This document shows, piece after piece, positions 10,266 through 21,814 of a stretch of DNA of 64,000 bases. How positions within the stretch are numbered: the first letter of the stretch is position 1; each line of letters opens with the position of its first letter. The position numbers were made by a program, and so were the translations under genes. This stretch comes from Thamnaconus septentrionalis (Eukaryota; Chordata; Actinopteri; Tetraodontiformes; Monacanthidae): contig CM020508.1 in the NCBI GenBank assembly GCA_009823395.1, positions 5,354,515-5,418,514 of the forward strand, in the 5' to 3' direction. The notes beneath the pieces are model-generated. The model was not told the origin of the DNA, ran no database searches, and saw only the letters and a list, made by a program, of their open reading frames with translations.

Positions 10266-11321
10266 GACACAGGGTTGTTGTTTTTTTTTCTTTTTAATTC
10301 TAGAGATGGACCACACACTCTAATCATGAGCCGCTCCTGCTCCAGCCAAACTTCTACCTCACTGGAGCGAGGGGGCTTCTGAACTCACGAACATTTACGC
10401 CAATTAAAACCTTTGTCAAAATATTGGCTTTGTCGCTTTGCAAAACCAAACGCAGGGAAGAAAGTAGATTAAAAAAAAAAATCGGTATGTGACGTGTTTT
10501 GTTTTGACTGCATGTCACATCTCTGGGCAAAAGAAGTGGACATATATGTTTAGTTTTCTTTCTCTAAGAGTATAATGACAGAGAGCACCGTCAGCAAATT
10601 ACACTTAATGAAGGCGCACAGCTTTCAATGCATCAAATCTCTCAAAACATACCATTATGCATTAAGCCCTACCTCCAAAAAAGAAAGTAGAAGTTGCCTG
10701 ACATGTAAATGCATGCGTTTCAAGTGTTCCAAGGAAAACAGACAGAAAAAAACACACACATGGACGCAGACGTGGACTCACACGGTCGTCCTGACCCACT
10801 AACCCACTAACCTTTGACCTCCATCTGGTTCTTGTGTCCGGTCCAAATCAGCCTGACCTCATCATAACCCCCGGCCCAGCCGCCGCCGGGACTGTCAGGA
10901 CTCCACGTGGTCTAATATTCCTCATTTGACAGTCACCAGTCGCCCGCAGGCACCATTGCATTACAGGGTTGTCTTACTGGGGAAGAAGAGCCAAGGGTGG
11001 TGCGTGTTTATGTGTGTGCTGTGGTGGATGGATGGATTCATTGGAGAAGAGTGTAAAGTCAATGAACAGCAGATGTGACCTCCGTACACAACTGCGAGGG
11101 GTCCAGGATGCTCGAAAACAAACACACGCGCTCTGACGGGAACACTTTAAACACTGCATGTTATGCGAACGTCTCTTTATCAGTGCTTCCTAACAACAAC
11201 ATTGTGTCTCCCGTCTGTCAGCCAGCTTCCCACAAATGAGATTTGTCTCTTCCTTTGTCTCTTTTGCTCGCTCCACTTTGCAGAAACTTTGTGCTGTGGT
11301 GCACGGCTCTAAAAAGCAATA

Positions 11322-11339
11322 CTTTGTGATATCACAAAG
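11322..11339. repeat. Perfect 18-bp palindrome, dispersed motif copy A
   Basis: CTTTGTGATATCACAAAG is its own reverse complement. Three near-copies occur elsewhere in the window (15698, 45218 and 60145), with the centre varying between GATATC-, GATGTC- and GACATC-type cores. It may be the conserved core of a short mobile element or a bZIP-like site. Confidence 0.85.
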
Positions 11340-11696
11340 GGCACTGATACCTCTCCCACGTTAATGGCCACATCCACCCTGCCAGGTGAGACTGCGGCAG
11401 TGTGTCATTTTCCCACTTTAAAATTGTATTTTCATTGACAAGTAATTGAAAGAATTACCCTCCTGCCTTCCTTTGAAAGTGGTCCGGCCTTGTGTAAGAC
11501 TATTTACGAACTAACTTTATTAACTTTTGTACTAATTAACTAGTTAACTAGTGCCTCTCTGGGAGATTGGGTGCAAGGCACACAACCAAAGGTATATAGT
11601 CCAATAGAAGTCAGCTGTTACAAGTTAGTGGACAAATGTTACAAGTTGTAACTGTTGAAAAAGATTTTTCCCTCTCGTGACCAATTTGTGTGTTCG

Positions 11697-11722
11697 CTCT
11701 CTCTCTCTCCCTCTCTCTCTCT
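11697..11722. repeat. (CT)n imperfect microsatellite
   Basis: CT array with one CC interruption. Confidence 0.9.
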
Positions 11723-12034
11723 GTTTGTGTGTACTGTACTTTTTTTGAGTGCCAAAAAGTGGCAAGGAAACATAAGTCTGAAACCAGAATAAATCATAAT
11801 TGAGTCCAAAAGATGTAAGGAAACAGTTGAGGGTGGTGGAGGAAGGTGGGGGGAGGTGGGCGGGGTGGGGTGGTATCATTACAGGACACAGGTGTGTTTA
11901 CACTACGCAGCCGTGTTCCTATGCGATTAGCGCACATTGTCAAAGTTTATCCCCGGCAAAATCCTTTTTCTGTCACCCGCAGCGCTAACCCCCCAGTGGC
12001 TGACATCTCAATTAGGACCTGTCTGTTGCATATC

Positions 12035-12066
<32 letters not shown>

Positions 12067-12068
12067 TG
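12035..12068. repeat. (TG)n microsatellite
   Basis: TG array with one TATG interruption near its 3' end. Confidence 0.9.
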
Positions 12069-12262
12069 AGTTCATTTTGACCTGCAGGGAGGGAAAAGAG
12101 TGGAAAAAAACATATGACATCATCCCAAGTCCCTCGCTGACGAGTGTTTCATCACCTCCAACCTGAGGGGGGCACCACAGTTGACTCTACTCATTAATAT
12201 GACACAGGAGGAGGGTCATTAGGTTTAACTGCCTGGTTGTGTGGCGCTGAAGGTGAGAGACC

Positions 12263-12286
12263 TGTGTGTGTGTGTGTGTGTGTGTG
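12263..12286. repeat. (TG)n microsatellite
   Basis: Twelve perfect TG units. Confidence 0.9.
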
Positions 12287-12479
12287 CATGCACGCTGCCA
12301 TCTGATTGTGATTTGATGTTTGCACGTGTGGGCAGCAGAGCAGATAGGATGCTGCTTGTTTTTGTCCCCATGTGGCGTCGTTTTGTTTGTGCGTCTTTTT
12401 GTTTTTTTCCCCTAGATTCTAGGAAATCACAATGAGGAGTGCCATCTGATGATAGTTATAATGCAACACTTTCTACGCA

Positions 12480-12715
12480 CACGCTGACCTCATGATTGCA
12501 CCACCTCCTCGTTCGAGTGATTATAACAAGTACCCCCGACTCGCTTTTCCATGACAAGTTCTGCCTCCCCCAGAGCGACACACTGGGCCATTATCAGACC
12601 TGGCGCTCCCATTGGTGGGTTGGATTAAATCATTTGTGGGTGCCATCCAAGATCATTACAAATCACAGCTAAATGATGTAACAGCGGCAGGGTTATAATT
12701 TGGGTAAGCGTAGGC
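12480..12715. other. Candidate conserved non-coding element
   Basis: Repeat-free sequence dense in factor-like words: GTGATTATAAC (12517-12527), CCATTATCAGACC (12589-12601), an inverted CCAAT box CATTGGTGGG (12610-12619), the symmetric GGATTAAATC (12622-12631) and GATCATTAC (12651-12659). The run GTTATAATTTGGG closes the island. Its length and composition fit a developmental enhancer; conservation untested. Confidence 0.35.
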
Positions 12716-13050
12716 ACTGAAGTGAACTCTCTCAAGTTTGGGGACAGATGGTGGTTTGGATGGAGACGCACAATTTTTTTCTATGAGAGCCAGCCGATGA
12801 CACCCTTGTTGCTGTAATAAACAGGTGTTTAGAGGTTAGTGAGGTCGTGCCGTGATACGACACCGTCGACTGTTTGTTGGGAACAAAATTGTTGCTTCCT
12901 GCGTTAAACAATTTGCCAATCAGTCAAACCACCAAAACCTCCCAAAAGTCCAAACAGCGTCACCTCAGGATCTTTTTCCCACATCCAGATTGGAGTGAGC
13001 ATCCGTGGGAGTCATCAATGGGGTTTACCTTCACCCTAAAGGGGCAATAT

Positions 13051-13083
13051 GCAATTTAATCATACGTCATACGATTAAATTGC
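13051..13083. repeat. 11-bp perfect inverted repeat with 11-nt loop
   Basis: GCAATTTAATC (13051-13061) pairs exactly with GATTAAATTGC (13073-13083). The loop, ATACGTCATAC, itself contains the short repeat ATAC. The context GGGGCAATATGC just upstream may belong to a small repeat element. Confidence 0.85.
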
Positions 13084-13518
13084 TTTGAATTGGCATTGAA
13101 TTGCACGCACACCAAAACAAACCGGCTACCTGTAGGTCCTCAGTTGGGCGCCGCTGTTTCTCTAAACCTTTGCCAAAGTTTTATTAGATGTAAGGCAACA
13201 CTTTTTTCTTTTAATGTGAAAATCCTGCCCACTTCCTATTAAAGTGGCACACAAATCACTTTAGCAGCAGTTAGACTTGCTGTCACCTTCCCTGGGGCAT
13301 GCAAGGGTACCTGGCCGCTTCCTGCTTTTGTCCTAACTGAAAGGAAACTGATTGGAAACTTTGAAAAGACTAATTGGAAACACTTTTAACCCAAGGTTGA
13401 CATGAGGTTACACAGCTAGAGTCTTTATAAAAGTAACAATAGTGACCAAAGTGAGCATCTTTGAGTAATTGTCAAAGACTTGAAAGGCTTCGATTAATTT
13501 CTCAGAACGAATCAGTGC

Positions 13519-13539
13519 TTTTTTTTTTTTTTTTTTTTT
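13519..13539. repeat. Poly-T tract
   Basis: Twenty-one consecutive T; it could be the reverse-strand tail of a retroposed copy, although no body is recognised beside it. Confidence 0.9.
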
Positions 13540-14298
13540 GCCTTTAGCCAGGTGATGATAAATGAAAATGAGTTTTGAGGTCGCGGTGGTCTGTGCCGCA
13601 CAGGGGGAGGCAGCCGGTGCAGGAAGCGCAAGCAAACTTTTTTTTTTTCTCCAGCTGCAGCTTTTACTCAACATATTTCTGTAACCACACCACTAGCTTT
13701 GAAGCGCAGTGGGAAGCTAACAGGAAACAGTTCTGTTACACGAAAAATGAATTTAAAACACAGGACACACAGATCACTGCCCTTGTCCCCCCCATTTATA
13801 TTTGTTGCCTTTTGGGAAATCGAAGCTCAAAGTTTTCCAGACGGCGGAGGGACTCGCCTGGATGTGAAAGGGATAAAATGATGAGTGCAGACTATGAACT
13901 TGTCAATCTAAGCGATGCTTTTGGGTATTTCAGATGACAAAGAAAGAGGCTGTCAGTCGAGTTACACAATGCGTGTTTAGTGGTAGACACCATGGGAACT
14001 GCCAACATTAGGAAACAACAACTTAGCTTTGAACTGATTTTGCAAGTGTATCATTTTACCATTAGCAAACTCTCATGCCTCTCATGAGAGGATAGACATT
14101 CAGATGATAGACTGGTCCAAATAAGTGCCAATAATCTGTAGCAGAAAACAAACATTTTGGAATATTATGTAATTCAGTTCCGGCTTCAGACAAGGAATCC
14201 ATCAGTGTAAACTTTTCGGAGTGGACAGACACATTTCCAGCATGCTTGGAATTGACAGCTGTGCACCAGTAGCATACAGACACGTGCGCACACACATG

Positions 14299-14325
14299 CA
14301 CACACACACACACACACACACACAC
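14299..14325. repeat. (CA)n microsatellite
   Basis: Perfect CA array preceded by an interrupted GCGCACACACATG segment from 14286. Confidence 0.9.
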
Positions 14326-14765
14326 CGATTTCCTCCCACGTCGATGGTTATATAAGGCTCAGTTCCTTCTATAGGTCGGCCCAAACAGTCGCTGCTGTGT
14401 TGATCCTTTGGGGAGGTTCACACTGGGAGAGGCACACTCACGTTGGCGGCGCAGGATGTTTACAGTGCTAATGTGCAGTCCAGCGTACGGCCACGAGCTC
14501 CGAACACAACTCGGCGCGTTGTTCCGCCACAGGCTGAGGGCGGGCGAGGTCGTCACCGCCGGGCCTCTGTCAGTCTGAGAAGGGTGGGTCGGAGGGTGAG
14601 AGGTGGAAGGTGATGAACGTGCAGCACATTCAGGAGAATCACATTAACACATGTGGAAGGTGCTGTTCGCACTCCTGCTCACTCGCACGCTGATGCCGAC
14701 GAAGTCTGTTTCTCACCCTTTCCTCAGAGAAACACACGGAGAAATGTTTGCAAGAGCTAATCCTT

Positions 14766-14766
<1 letters not shown>

Positions 14767-14810
<44 letters not shown>

Positions 14811-14819
14811 CACACACAC
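14767..14819. repeat. (CA)n microsatellite
   Basis: A 53-bp CA array with a single CG interruption at about 14803. Confidence 0.95.
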
Positions 14820-14972
14820 TAGTCCTATAGCGCTGCAGGATGTGACCTCCTCAGGCCTCCGAGCCTGCGCTGCTTGTCTTGGCAGCCGACGCAGCGAAGC
14901 CTGCTGTGGGACACGCAGCAGCGGCTCGGCTGGTGGGGAAGGATCTGCCGGCCCCCCACCCCACGGTGGCCA

Positions 14973-14975
<3 letters not shown>

Positions 14976-15011
<36 letters not shown>
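14976..15011. repeat. (CA)n microsatellite
   Basis: A perfect 36-bp CA array only 156 bp after the previous one. Confidence 0.95.
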
Positions 15012-15012
<1 letters not shown>

Positions 15013-15546
15013 GAAACACACGCTGCACAGCCGTTCGTTCCCATTCCGTCTTCTTCTCTCGGAGCCTGGAAAAACTCAGAGCGGGATGCGGCGACATAGA
15101 GGAAGGATGCAGCGCGGCCCTCTGGATGAGGCTGCAGTGAGTCTGCTCCCCCGTCTGTTGGCAGAGGTTCATCAAAAGTCCCCGTGGTGCAACTCTGTGT
15201 GACAAATAAGGGTCTGACGGTAGGAAACATATGGACAGAAGGACAATGGACAGTGGCAGAACGCTCCTCTGCTGACTGGGGGAATCAAACATTTCCTCTC
15301 AGTGTAACTTTTTTTCTCACTTCACCGCCGCCCCATACGTTCCCTCTGTTTTATGATTTTCACCCGGGTTTTGCTTCCCCCGTGCTGTCAAGTCTTGGCA
15401 GTTTTGTCAACGACCGACCGTTCGCTCGGCTTATCTTCTCTTCTCCCCAGTCTTTGCAGCTTTGTCCCGCATGCTTTGCAAGATTGAGGGTGTTTTAGGC
15501 TCATCTGTGGTGTCCAGATGTGTGAGAGCATCAGGAACGTTGCTTC

Positions 15547-15548
<2 letters not shown>

Positions 15549-15581
<33 letters not shown>
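15549..15581. repeat. (GT)n microsatellite
   Basis: A perfect GT array that continues as a mixed GCGCGTGTGCGCGTG segment to about 15597. Confidence 0.95.
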
Positions 15582-15585
<4 letters not shown>

Positions 15586-15697
15586 TGTGCGCGTGTATGC
15601 CTTGTGTTGTCCTTATCTGCACTGGCAGATGTGTGTTTGCGAGTGTGAAGTTCTGAGGTTTGCAAGTTGACTTTGAAAAACCACAACATGCAAAACT

Positions 15698-15715
15698 CTT
15701 TGTGATGTCACAAAA
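15698..15715. repeat. Dispersed palindromic motif copy B
   Basis: CTTTGTGATGTCACAAAA differs from the perfect palindrome at 11322 at only two positions. The flanks beyond about 20 bp do not align obviously by eye. Confidence 0.6.
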
Positions 15716-17895
15716 GGCTTGGATACTTGGGACTAGCTTGTTTTTATTGCCTTCAAAACATATGGAGAAAATTTTGACTTTTGAATTATGCTCTGTCAGT
15801 GTTCATTATAAAGAAATGATCATCTGACCAATTGTATAATGTACAACCCTTCAATGTTCATGCAATACACCAATATACCAGGTGTGTGGTATTCCATATA
15901 CCTCACTCCCTTTTCCTGATTGAAAAATCAGAATCAATACAACAAAAAAGTGTTTTTCAAAGCACATCAGCAACAGGTAGCGTTGCACCAACATCCCTTT
16001 GAAGGTCTGGTTGTGGTTTTACGATAAATCTAATGGCAGCAGTGAAGCTGGCCAAACATCAGAAAAAACATGATTCATCTCTGGAGAGCCTGCAGTAATT
16101 GCTTCAGAATGCTTCAGAATCTTTTTGGCCAACATTCTCAGGTGGAACGGCAATAAAGGAGAGGGCGTCTGCACGGAACAAACAAACATGAGTTTGAACA
16201 AACATGTCTTCTTTCTGTGACCCAAAGAGATCTTTTGAAGTGACGTTGTGGGGGATGTTCCATATTGTGTCCTTATATTCTGAGACATCCTTGTCTTCCC
16301 CTTCTCACTGTCTGCCAAAATGATCTCCAAGGCCCCATCGGCAACTGATCTCTACTCATATCACTGGGGTTTGCAGGTGATGTGACCTACATGTTGCAAT
16401 CAAGAGAATCAGGTTTACTCCCTCCTAGTGTTGTCAACTTTCATTCAGAAAAATAAAGTAGGCCCCCTGCAGTGGTCGGGGCTATGACCATCACAGGTCA
16501 GTGGCTCACCAGCAGTGGTAAATCATAACTTAAAATAGGGTTTAAAAAAGTATATGGCTGACATAGATTGAACTGCTTTGTGACCAATAGACATTAGAAC
16601 TAAACTGAATGTTTAAATCGTATTGAAATCTTTTAATTGAAAATACTATTACACAACAGTTAAAATAATGCAGGATAAATGGCAAAAAAGGAATGACATA
16701 AATAAAGCAAATACAAAAAACTAAAATAATACATAAAAAAAAAAATCCTCTTTCTGCGGCAAAGATGGAGTTTTCCAGAAGGACACATACGATTTCAGGG
16801 TCACATGGCTAGAAATATATGAGTACAATCGGGTCAAAAGTGGGCAACAGCATAACTAGGGGGAACTCCTGGACGAATGTGATGTCATGTGAAGAAAAGC
16901 AGGCAGCGACGCAAAAGAGGACTTTCCACAAGAAAAAAGGATGCAGCATGACTGGCAAAAACAAAAATTGCTGTGAAACAAGAGAAACTCCTACTTATAC
17001 TTTCCACTCTTGTAAACAAAGGAATCTCCAGCAGTCGTTATGCATTTTTGTACAGAAAATTACAACCTTGCAAGGAAAAAATAAAGCAAATGGGAAACCC
17101 TTGAGGTCAGTCTTACAAAACATCTGCATTGTTTTCAAGCCTTCACAATATGACATGAACAATCGGCATCCAGGGGAAATAAATTCAAGCTAGCGAGGTG
17201 GGACGCTGCAATCAACTTGCAATAAGTCCGATAATGCTGTGAGACGATGGAGGCAAATTTTGTTTTCTTGCAAGTACATGCGAGAGCAACTGCTGATTGG
17301 CTGCGGTGGACTGGATTTGCTAGTGTGCCAAACACAAATCAGTTGTAATAACATAGGCAGTAGGCGTAGTGTACAAGTGATCTGTTTTGTATGTTTTGGA
17401 TTTTAGCGTTTAGTCACTCGCAGGTAGTTTCTAAAGCCAGAGACAGTGAGAGATCCCTCAGCACTTTCAAGTGTTCAAGTGGAAGTTATATTTAAATTAT
17501 TATGTCATAAATTCTGCCGAGAGCTCGCTGCCTTACGCCGCTGCTGTCGCCTCCCTGCTGCTTTCGCCTCCCTGCTGCTTTCTTAAAAAAATGAGGTTCT
17601 TCTCGGCCGATACACTCCCACCAGGGCAGTAAAACCCATCACTTTGAGCGAAGACAGCTTCCCCTCCTTCCCTTGGTGTGCCACATCTCCGGGTGTGCTG
17701 GTGCGTCCTGCACCGTTGGTGCGAGCCGCGAGGCTGCTTGGTGCACCTAAGCCCCTCGTAATGACTAACAGGCCGCGTGTAGCTCGTGGCCATCGAGAAA
17801 ATGTTTATTTTGATGGATAAGCCAAGAGCGAGCAGCTGGTTCCAGTTTGGAATAATACAGGAGATTCAGCCTCCATCTGGTTCTGGTTTAGCCGC

Positions 17896-17919
17896 CCCAC
17901 CACCACCACCACCACCACC
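17896..17919. repeat. (CAC)n trinucleotide repeat
   Basis: Seven to eight CAC units. Confidence 0.9.
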
Positions 17920-18028
17920 TCATCCTCAGGTTCTCAATCCCTCAGCCTGCCCCTCCTCTATTTCCACAGGCCACTCTTACATGCATCTTCATTTCCTGGG
18001 AAACCTGCTGTCCCACCTCTTCACTCCT

Positions 18029-18054
18029 CCCCTCTCCTCTCCTCTCCTCTCCTC
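18029..18054. repeat. (CCTCT)n pentanucleotide repeat
   Basis: About five CCTCT units within a pyrimidine-rich tract. Confidence 0.9.
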
Positions 18055-18109
18055 GCTGGAGCAATCGCCCTCTTCCCTCCTCCCCCTACGCATCTCCCTC
18101 GATGACTGG

Positions 18110-18377
18110 GGCAGATAAAGTAATAAATGACTGGGGGAAGTGCTATGTGTTTTATTGTTTTAGATTAATGGGACAAAAGAAGTTGGGTAATCCCTAATTT
18201 ATTGGCCCTTCTATGCTCCCTTGGAGAGTGGGACTGCTTATTGGCCCCTGAGGCGAACATGTCATGGTTGTTATCTGTATCGCAGATAATGGCAGAGAGC
18301 ACCTGCACCCCCACGAATACCCCACATCCACCCCTCGGCCTTGTAAGAATTTGGAATTAATTAACTTCCTGGAGTGG

Positions 18378-18380
<3 letters not shown>
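18110..18380. other. Candidate conserved non-coding element
   Basis: A unique stretch with AGATTAATGGG (18162-18172), GGGTAATCCCTAATTTATTGG (18184-18204, containing the dyad GGGTAATCCC) and CGCAGATAATGGC (18282-18294, a GATA core). It is flanked by pyrimidine repeats on both sides. Enhancer-like by composition only. Confidence 0.3.
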
Positions 18381-18383
<3 letters not shown>

Positions 18384-18425
<42 letters not shown>

Positions 18426-18429
18426 ACTC
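18384..18429. repeat. (TC)n microsatellite
   Basis: A 36-bp perfect TC array (18384-18419) with a degenerate tail CACTCTCACTC. Confidence 0.95.
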
Positions 18430-20162
18430 GAGAGAGATCTCAGAAGAGATCCCATGTCTTGCTGAGCTTATCTGTGTAAATAACAGGGATGCAACAATAT
18501 CAAAATCCCACGGTGTGATAGTACCTTGCTTACAGTCCAAAGTACAATATTAATTGAAAAGAAAAAATAAAGACTTGCAAATAAGTGTACTTGGTCTTTT
18601 GAAACAACAAGTGAACTAAGGTGCACCAAGCATGTTTGATCAGCAACAAAACCAAGTGTATTGTACCAATCCCAAGCACGGTACTCAGCCTTGGCCTTGG
18701 CACCGCTTGGAGAAGTGCACTCTGGCACAGCGTGATTGACCTGGACATGACCAACAGCCATTGTTACTGCTGTGCTACAGGAATTTGACAATAATGTTGG
18801 CCATCACCAAGCAAAATGACTCAACTGTTTGCTCAACAGTGGCTGGGCAGCATACCCAAGGCTATTAAGAACGAGACGCAATGCCTTCTAGCTCGGAAAA
18901 CAGTGTCAGGTGTTAAAGTTGGAAGGTCAGACAGGCAAACGAATCAAAGTCAAAGTGCCTCGACTGCTCAACTGCTGCTCCCTCTGGGGGGGATGGGTTT
19001 TCGGGCGTCATATCCTCAGGTATGCGATGATCGCTGAGACTACCCGTGACCTGTAAAAGATTTTGTTAAGTCAAATTCACTCTTATTGACAGTGGCAGTA
19101 ATTTCACCAATAATCAGGACCTAGAGATGAGGCGTTGTTGGGTATGTACATGGTCTTTATCTGCACATCTTTGGGCAAATGCTAGTGTCTTTTGGGGTTT
19201 TACTGGTGGATCTCATCTCTCTCTGTGGTCTATCTGTGGTCCATGGCTCTCTTACAAATCCACTAATGTGGGATACATGTGGATGATATAGATTTTTTTA
19301 CCATCTGGCACCAGTTTCGTCTTTCAGAAAATGCACACAAACATCTAAACACAAACCCACATGTGGCCACGCATGGATGCATGTCACCTTCTGGGATGTG
19401 AGGAAAGTTTGTTTTTGCAGCCAGACCATTAGCTTTTTTAAGGATTGATGTGCATGGGACTCTTCGTGGAGGGTTTTCTCCCCTGACGATTGGCCCACCA
19501 GTTTGACTTTGAAAATAAAATAAAAAATAACTTAAACACAATTGACTGCGAGGTCAATTTGACGAGACATTCATATTCTGTCATAGACGACAGACTCTGT
19601 AAATGTTGGTTTTCCCCTGATTGGGCTGCCTGTGTGATGAACAAACAAACAAACACAAAAAATTCATGTGAGGTTTGTTTTCTGTCTGAAACCTGAACCA
19701 ACAACATCATATTTACAAGTTTATCCACCAATTGGGAAAAGAGCCATTGATACGCCAGTCACATGAAAAGCGTTGACCAATTTCTTTGTTGTCACCCTGT
19801 TTTGCAAGTGCAGCAAAGGGACTTTATGACATGTTTCTTCACTGCTTCCCGTCTTTGGTCACCATGGGCCATCATTTACTTGGGTAACAACATGCCCAGG
19901 ATACTCCATTTGCACTACAATGACCTCAGCATGTGCAACATCGCCTTACAACACACTACCTTTTGTTCTCACTAACATAAAAAAGCAGAATTAAAATAAA
20001 CTTTTTTTTTTGTGCATATAATACAAAAGGGCCACTGCTGCAGTGAACTACAGTGAGTTATGACATCAAAGTTTGTGCTGATTGTTGCTTTTTGGCATTG
20101 AGACGATGAACAGCGACAGCACCACGATCCACACAGATATACACATGCGTGTGACTGTGTGC

Positions 20163-20191
20163 GTGTGTGTGTGTCTGTGTGTGTGTGTGTG
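20163..20191. repeat. (GT)n imperfect microsatellite
   Basis: GT array with one CT interruption. Confidence 0.85.
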
Positions 20192-20363
20192 CACGTGTGC
20201 ACGTATGTCCAGTGGGCGTGTGTGTTGAATGTGGCAACCTTGGTTTCATTTGATCCGTATCCGTGGCCTGATTTCATTGTTTCGGTGTTTTGTATTACAT
20301 TACATTTTTCGAGTCAGAACGATGATGGATTTAAGTCAAACAAACCATCACCAGGTCTCTTTC

Positions 20364-20366
<3 letters not shown>

Positions 20367-20413
<47 letters not shown>
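20367..20413. repeat. Compound (CT)n(CA)n microsatellite
   Basis: About 28 bp of CT repeat changes directly into 19 bp of CA repeat. Confidence 0.95.
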
Positions 20414-20919
20414 TTGTGCTAAATCGTCGAGAGATGTGTGTCACGTTGCTCAATCTGTCTCAAATTAGGTTGAGCTTTCGTTCCTGAATTCGGGCTCCAA
20501 ATAAAAAAAAGAACCTTACTCAGGGAGGCGTTCACCTCTGCCTGCTGAGGTTGGCCTACTTCGTGAGATCTTTCTGTTTAACAATAATAAAACAGCGCAT
20601 AGGCCTCCTGCACTTGTTTATATCGTGAACTTTCCTTACTACGTGGATTTTTAATACACCAACACATACGCCTGCAGATTGGGTCTTGGTGCTGAGCTTT
20701 AATTAAGCAATCAGCCGACGGTAAAGTGATTTTCCCCACTGTACAAATAAACACGGACGGATTTTGGGTTCCTTGTAGCTCTTTTCTCCTTGACAAATTT
20801 CTCTCAAGTACCGTTTCCTCTCTCTGTGGCTTCCATTACGTAGCCGATCCGGACATCAAAGCGGGGTGAAATGGAACGGAGCATCTGCAAAACACACACG
20901 TCGCCCTTCCAGAGAAACA

Positions 20920-21085
20920 AAATAATGAAAACAAATCGTGCAAATGCCACTTAATCTGCTATTATTCTGCAGCTGGAACATCATCTACGTCTCATCAGGC
21001 AGAACTCGATTATTATGCAATTATGTTAATGGTCTGTTATAGTTCTGCCGCTCCATCGTTGGTTGGGGTCATGACTGCGAATGCT
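20920..21085. other. Candidate conserved non-coding element with 9-bp dyad
   Basis: GGCAGAACT (20998-21006) and AGTTCTGCC (21041-21049) form an exact inverted repeat around a 34-bp AT-rich core. The core holds GATTATTATGCAATTATGTTAATGG-type POU/homeodomain-like words. Upstream lie CACTTAATCTGC and a CAGCTG E-box (20970-20975). Bilateral symmetry around an AT-rich core suggests a factor-binding platform. Confidence 0.35.
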
Positions 21086-21701
21086 TTAATTGTCAGCCGA
21101 AAACATGAGCGCTCTTATTAAGTCTCTTTGCGGTTCGTCTATAAAGCGGCTGCTCCTACTTGGCCTTGCTGTGGTGATCACACACGACGCAGGCAGCAGT
21201 AAAAACCCAGCGAAAACACATTCCACTGCTATTATTAATAACATAAATCCACTCAGTCCTTCAAGTTTTCACATTTACAACCCTCTTGTTTTCTTCTCCT
21301 GTATGCTTGTACTGCGTAGCCATTTACAGTAATCAGGCACGCGCGCGTAATGATAAACATGTGCTTGCATCCAAATTGCAAGTAAGCAAATACAAAACTG
21401 AGGGATCCAGACAAAATAAAGTAAATTGAATAGTAATGAAGGGGCTCTAAATCTTTTTGTAAAACTTTATTGCCCTAATATAGTATAACACCGTCCACAT
21501 CGCTGTTGGCTTGACTGTAAGGATCACTTTAAAAATTGGCGTTAAACTCCGAAACCAAAAGCTGCTGTTGTGGCATTTAAATTATATATTTTACAGATGC
21601 CATATGTGGATGAATTGTGTTTTTTGTGTAAAGCTGCTTACAGGGCACATTTTGGATTCCTGCCTCGAGCTGCGATCTGTGATGAGAAATGGAACTTTTT
21701 T
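21086..21701. other. Non-coding stretch, nothing recognised
   Basis: AT-rich unique sequence including GCACGCGCGCG at about 21336-21346. No frame with a recognised domain. Confidence 0.55.
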
Positions 21702-21814
21702 AACCAACCAACCAACCAACAACCAATCAAGTGACCAGCAAACCAACTTAACAGCCAACCAACTAACCACCTAATCAACCAACCATCAAACTAACCAGCC
21801 AACCAACCAACCAG
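21702..21814. repeat. Degenerate (AACC)n tetranucleotide array
   Basis: Roughly 110 bp of AACC/AACA/AATC units, perfect at the ends (21702-21723 and about 21798-21813) and decayed in the middle, consistent with an old array that has accumulated point changes. Confidence 0.9.

Larger units (their letters stand above)
10266..12479. other. Non-coding stretch
   Basis: Unique sequence with A/T runs (10280, 10470), TG and CT arrays and one perfect 18-bp palindrome listed separately. The stretch 10570-10680 (AATTACACTTAATG, CATCAAATCTC) is repeat-free and may be another regulatory island, but with less to support it. No genes seen. Confidence 0.5.
12716..14298. other. Non-coding stretch
   Basis: Contains a hairpin (13051-13083) and a T21 run, listed separately, and no recognised exon. 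Open frames of up to 120 codons (13575-13937) contain poly-Phe/Lys runs from T/A tracts and are not credible. Confidence 0.5.
14326..17530. other. Non-coding stretch with three CA/TG arrays
   Basis: A mixture of GC-richer sequence (14380-15200) and AT-rich sequence (15660-17460). Open frames of 103 to 157 codons near 14750-15300 owe their length to the CA repeats. A tandem duplication GCTTCAGAAT x2 lies at 16101-16120. No genes or repeat families recognised. Confidence 0.5.
17531..18109. other. Pyrimidine-rich non-coding stretch
   Basis: Contains a duplicated CTGCTGC/TTCGCCTCCCTGCTGC patch at 17538-17580 and the two simple repeats listed next. The 110-codon plus-strand frame 17786-18118 has a Pro-rich run from the CAC repeat and is not supported as a gene. 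Confidence 0.5.
18430..20919. other. Non-coding stretch with a possible transposon relic at its start
   Basis: From about 18482 the words GGATGCAACAATATC and CCCACGGTG look like the start of a degenerate DNA transposon, and a 107-codon minus-strand frame (18791-18468) overlaps it, but no terminal inverted repeat is found downstream. The rest is unique AT-rich sequence with CAAACAAA-type patches near 19640. Confidence 0.4.
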
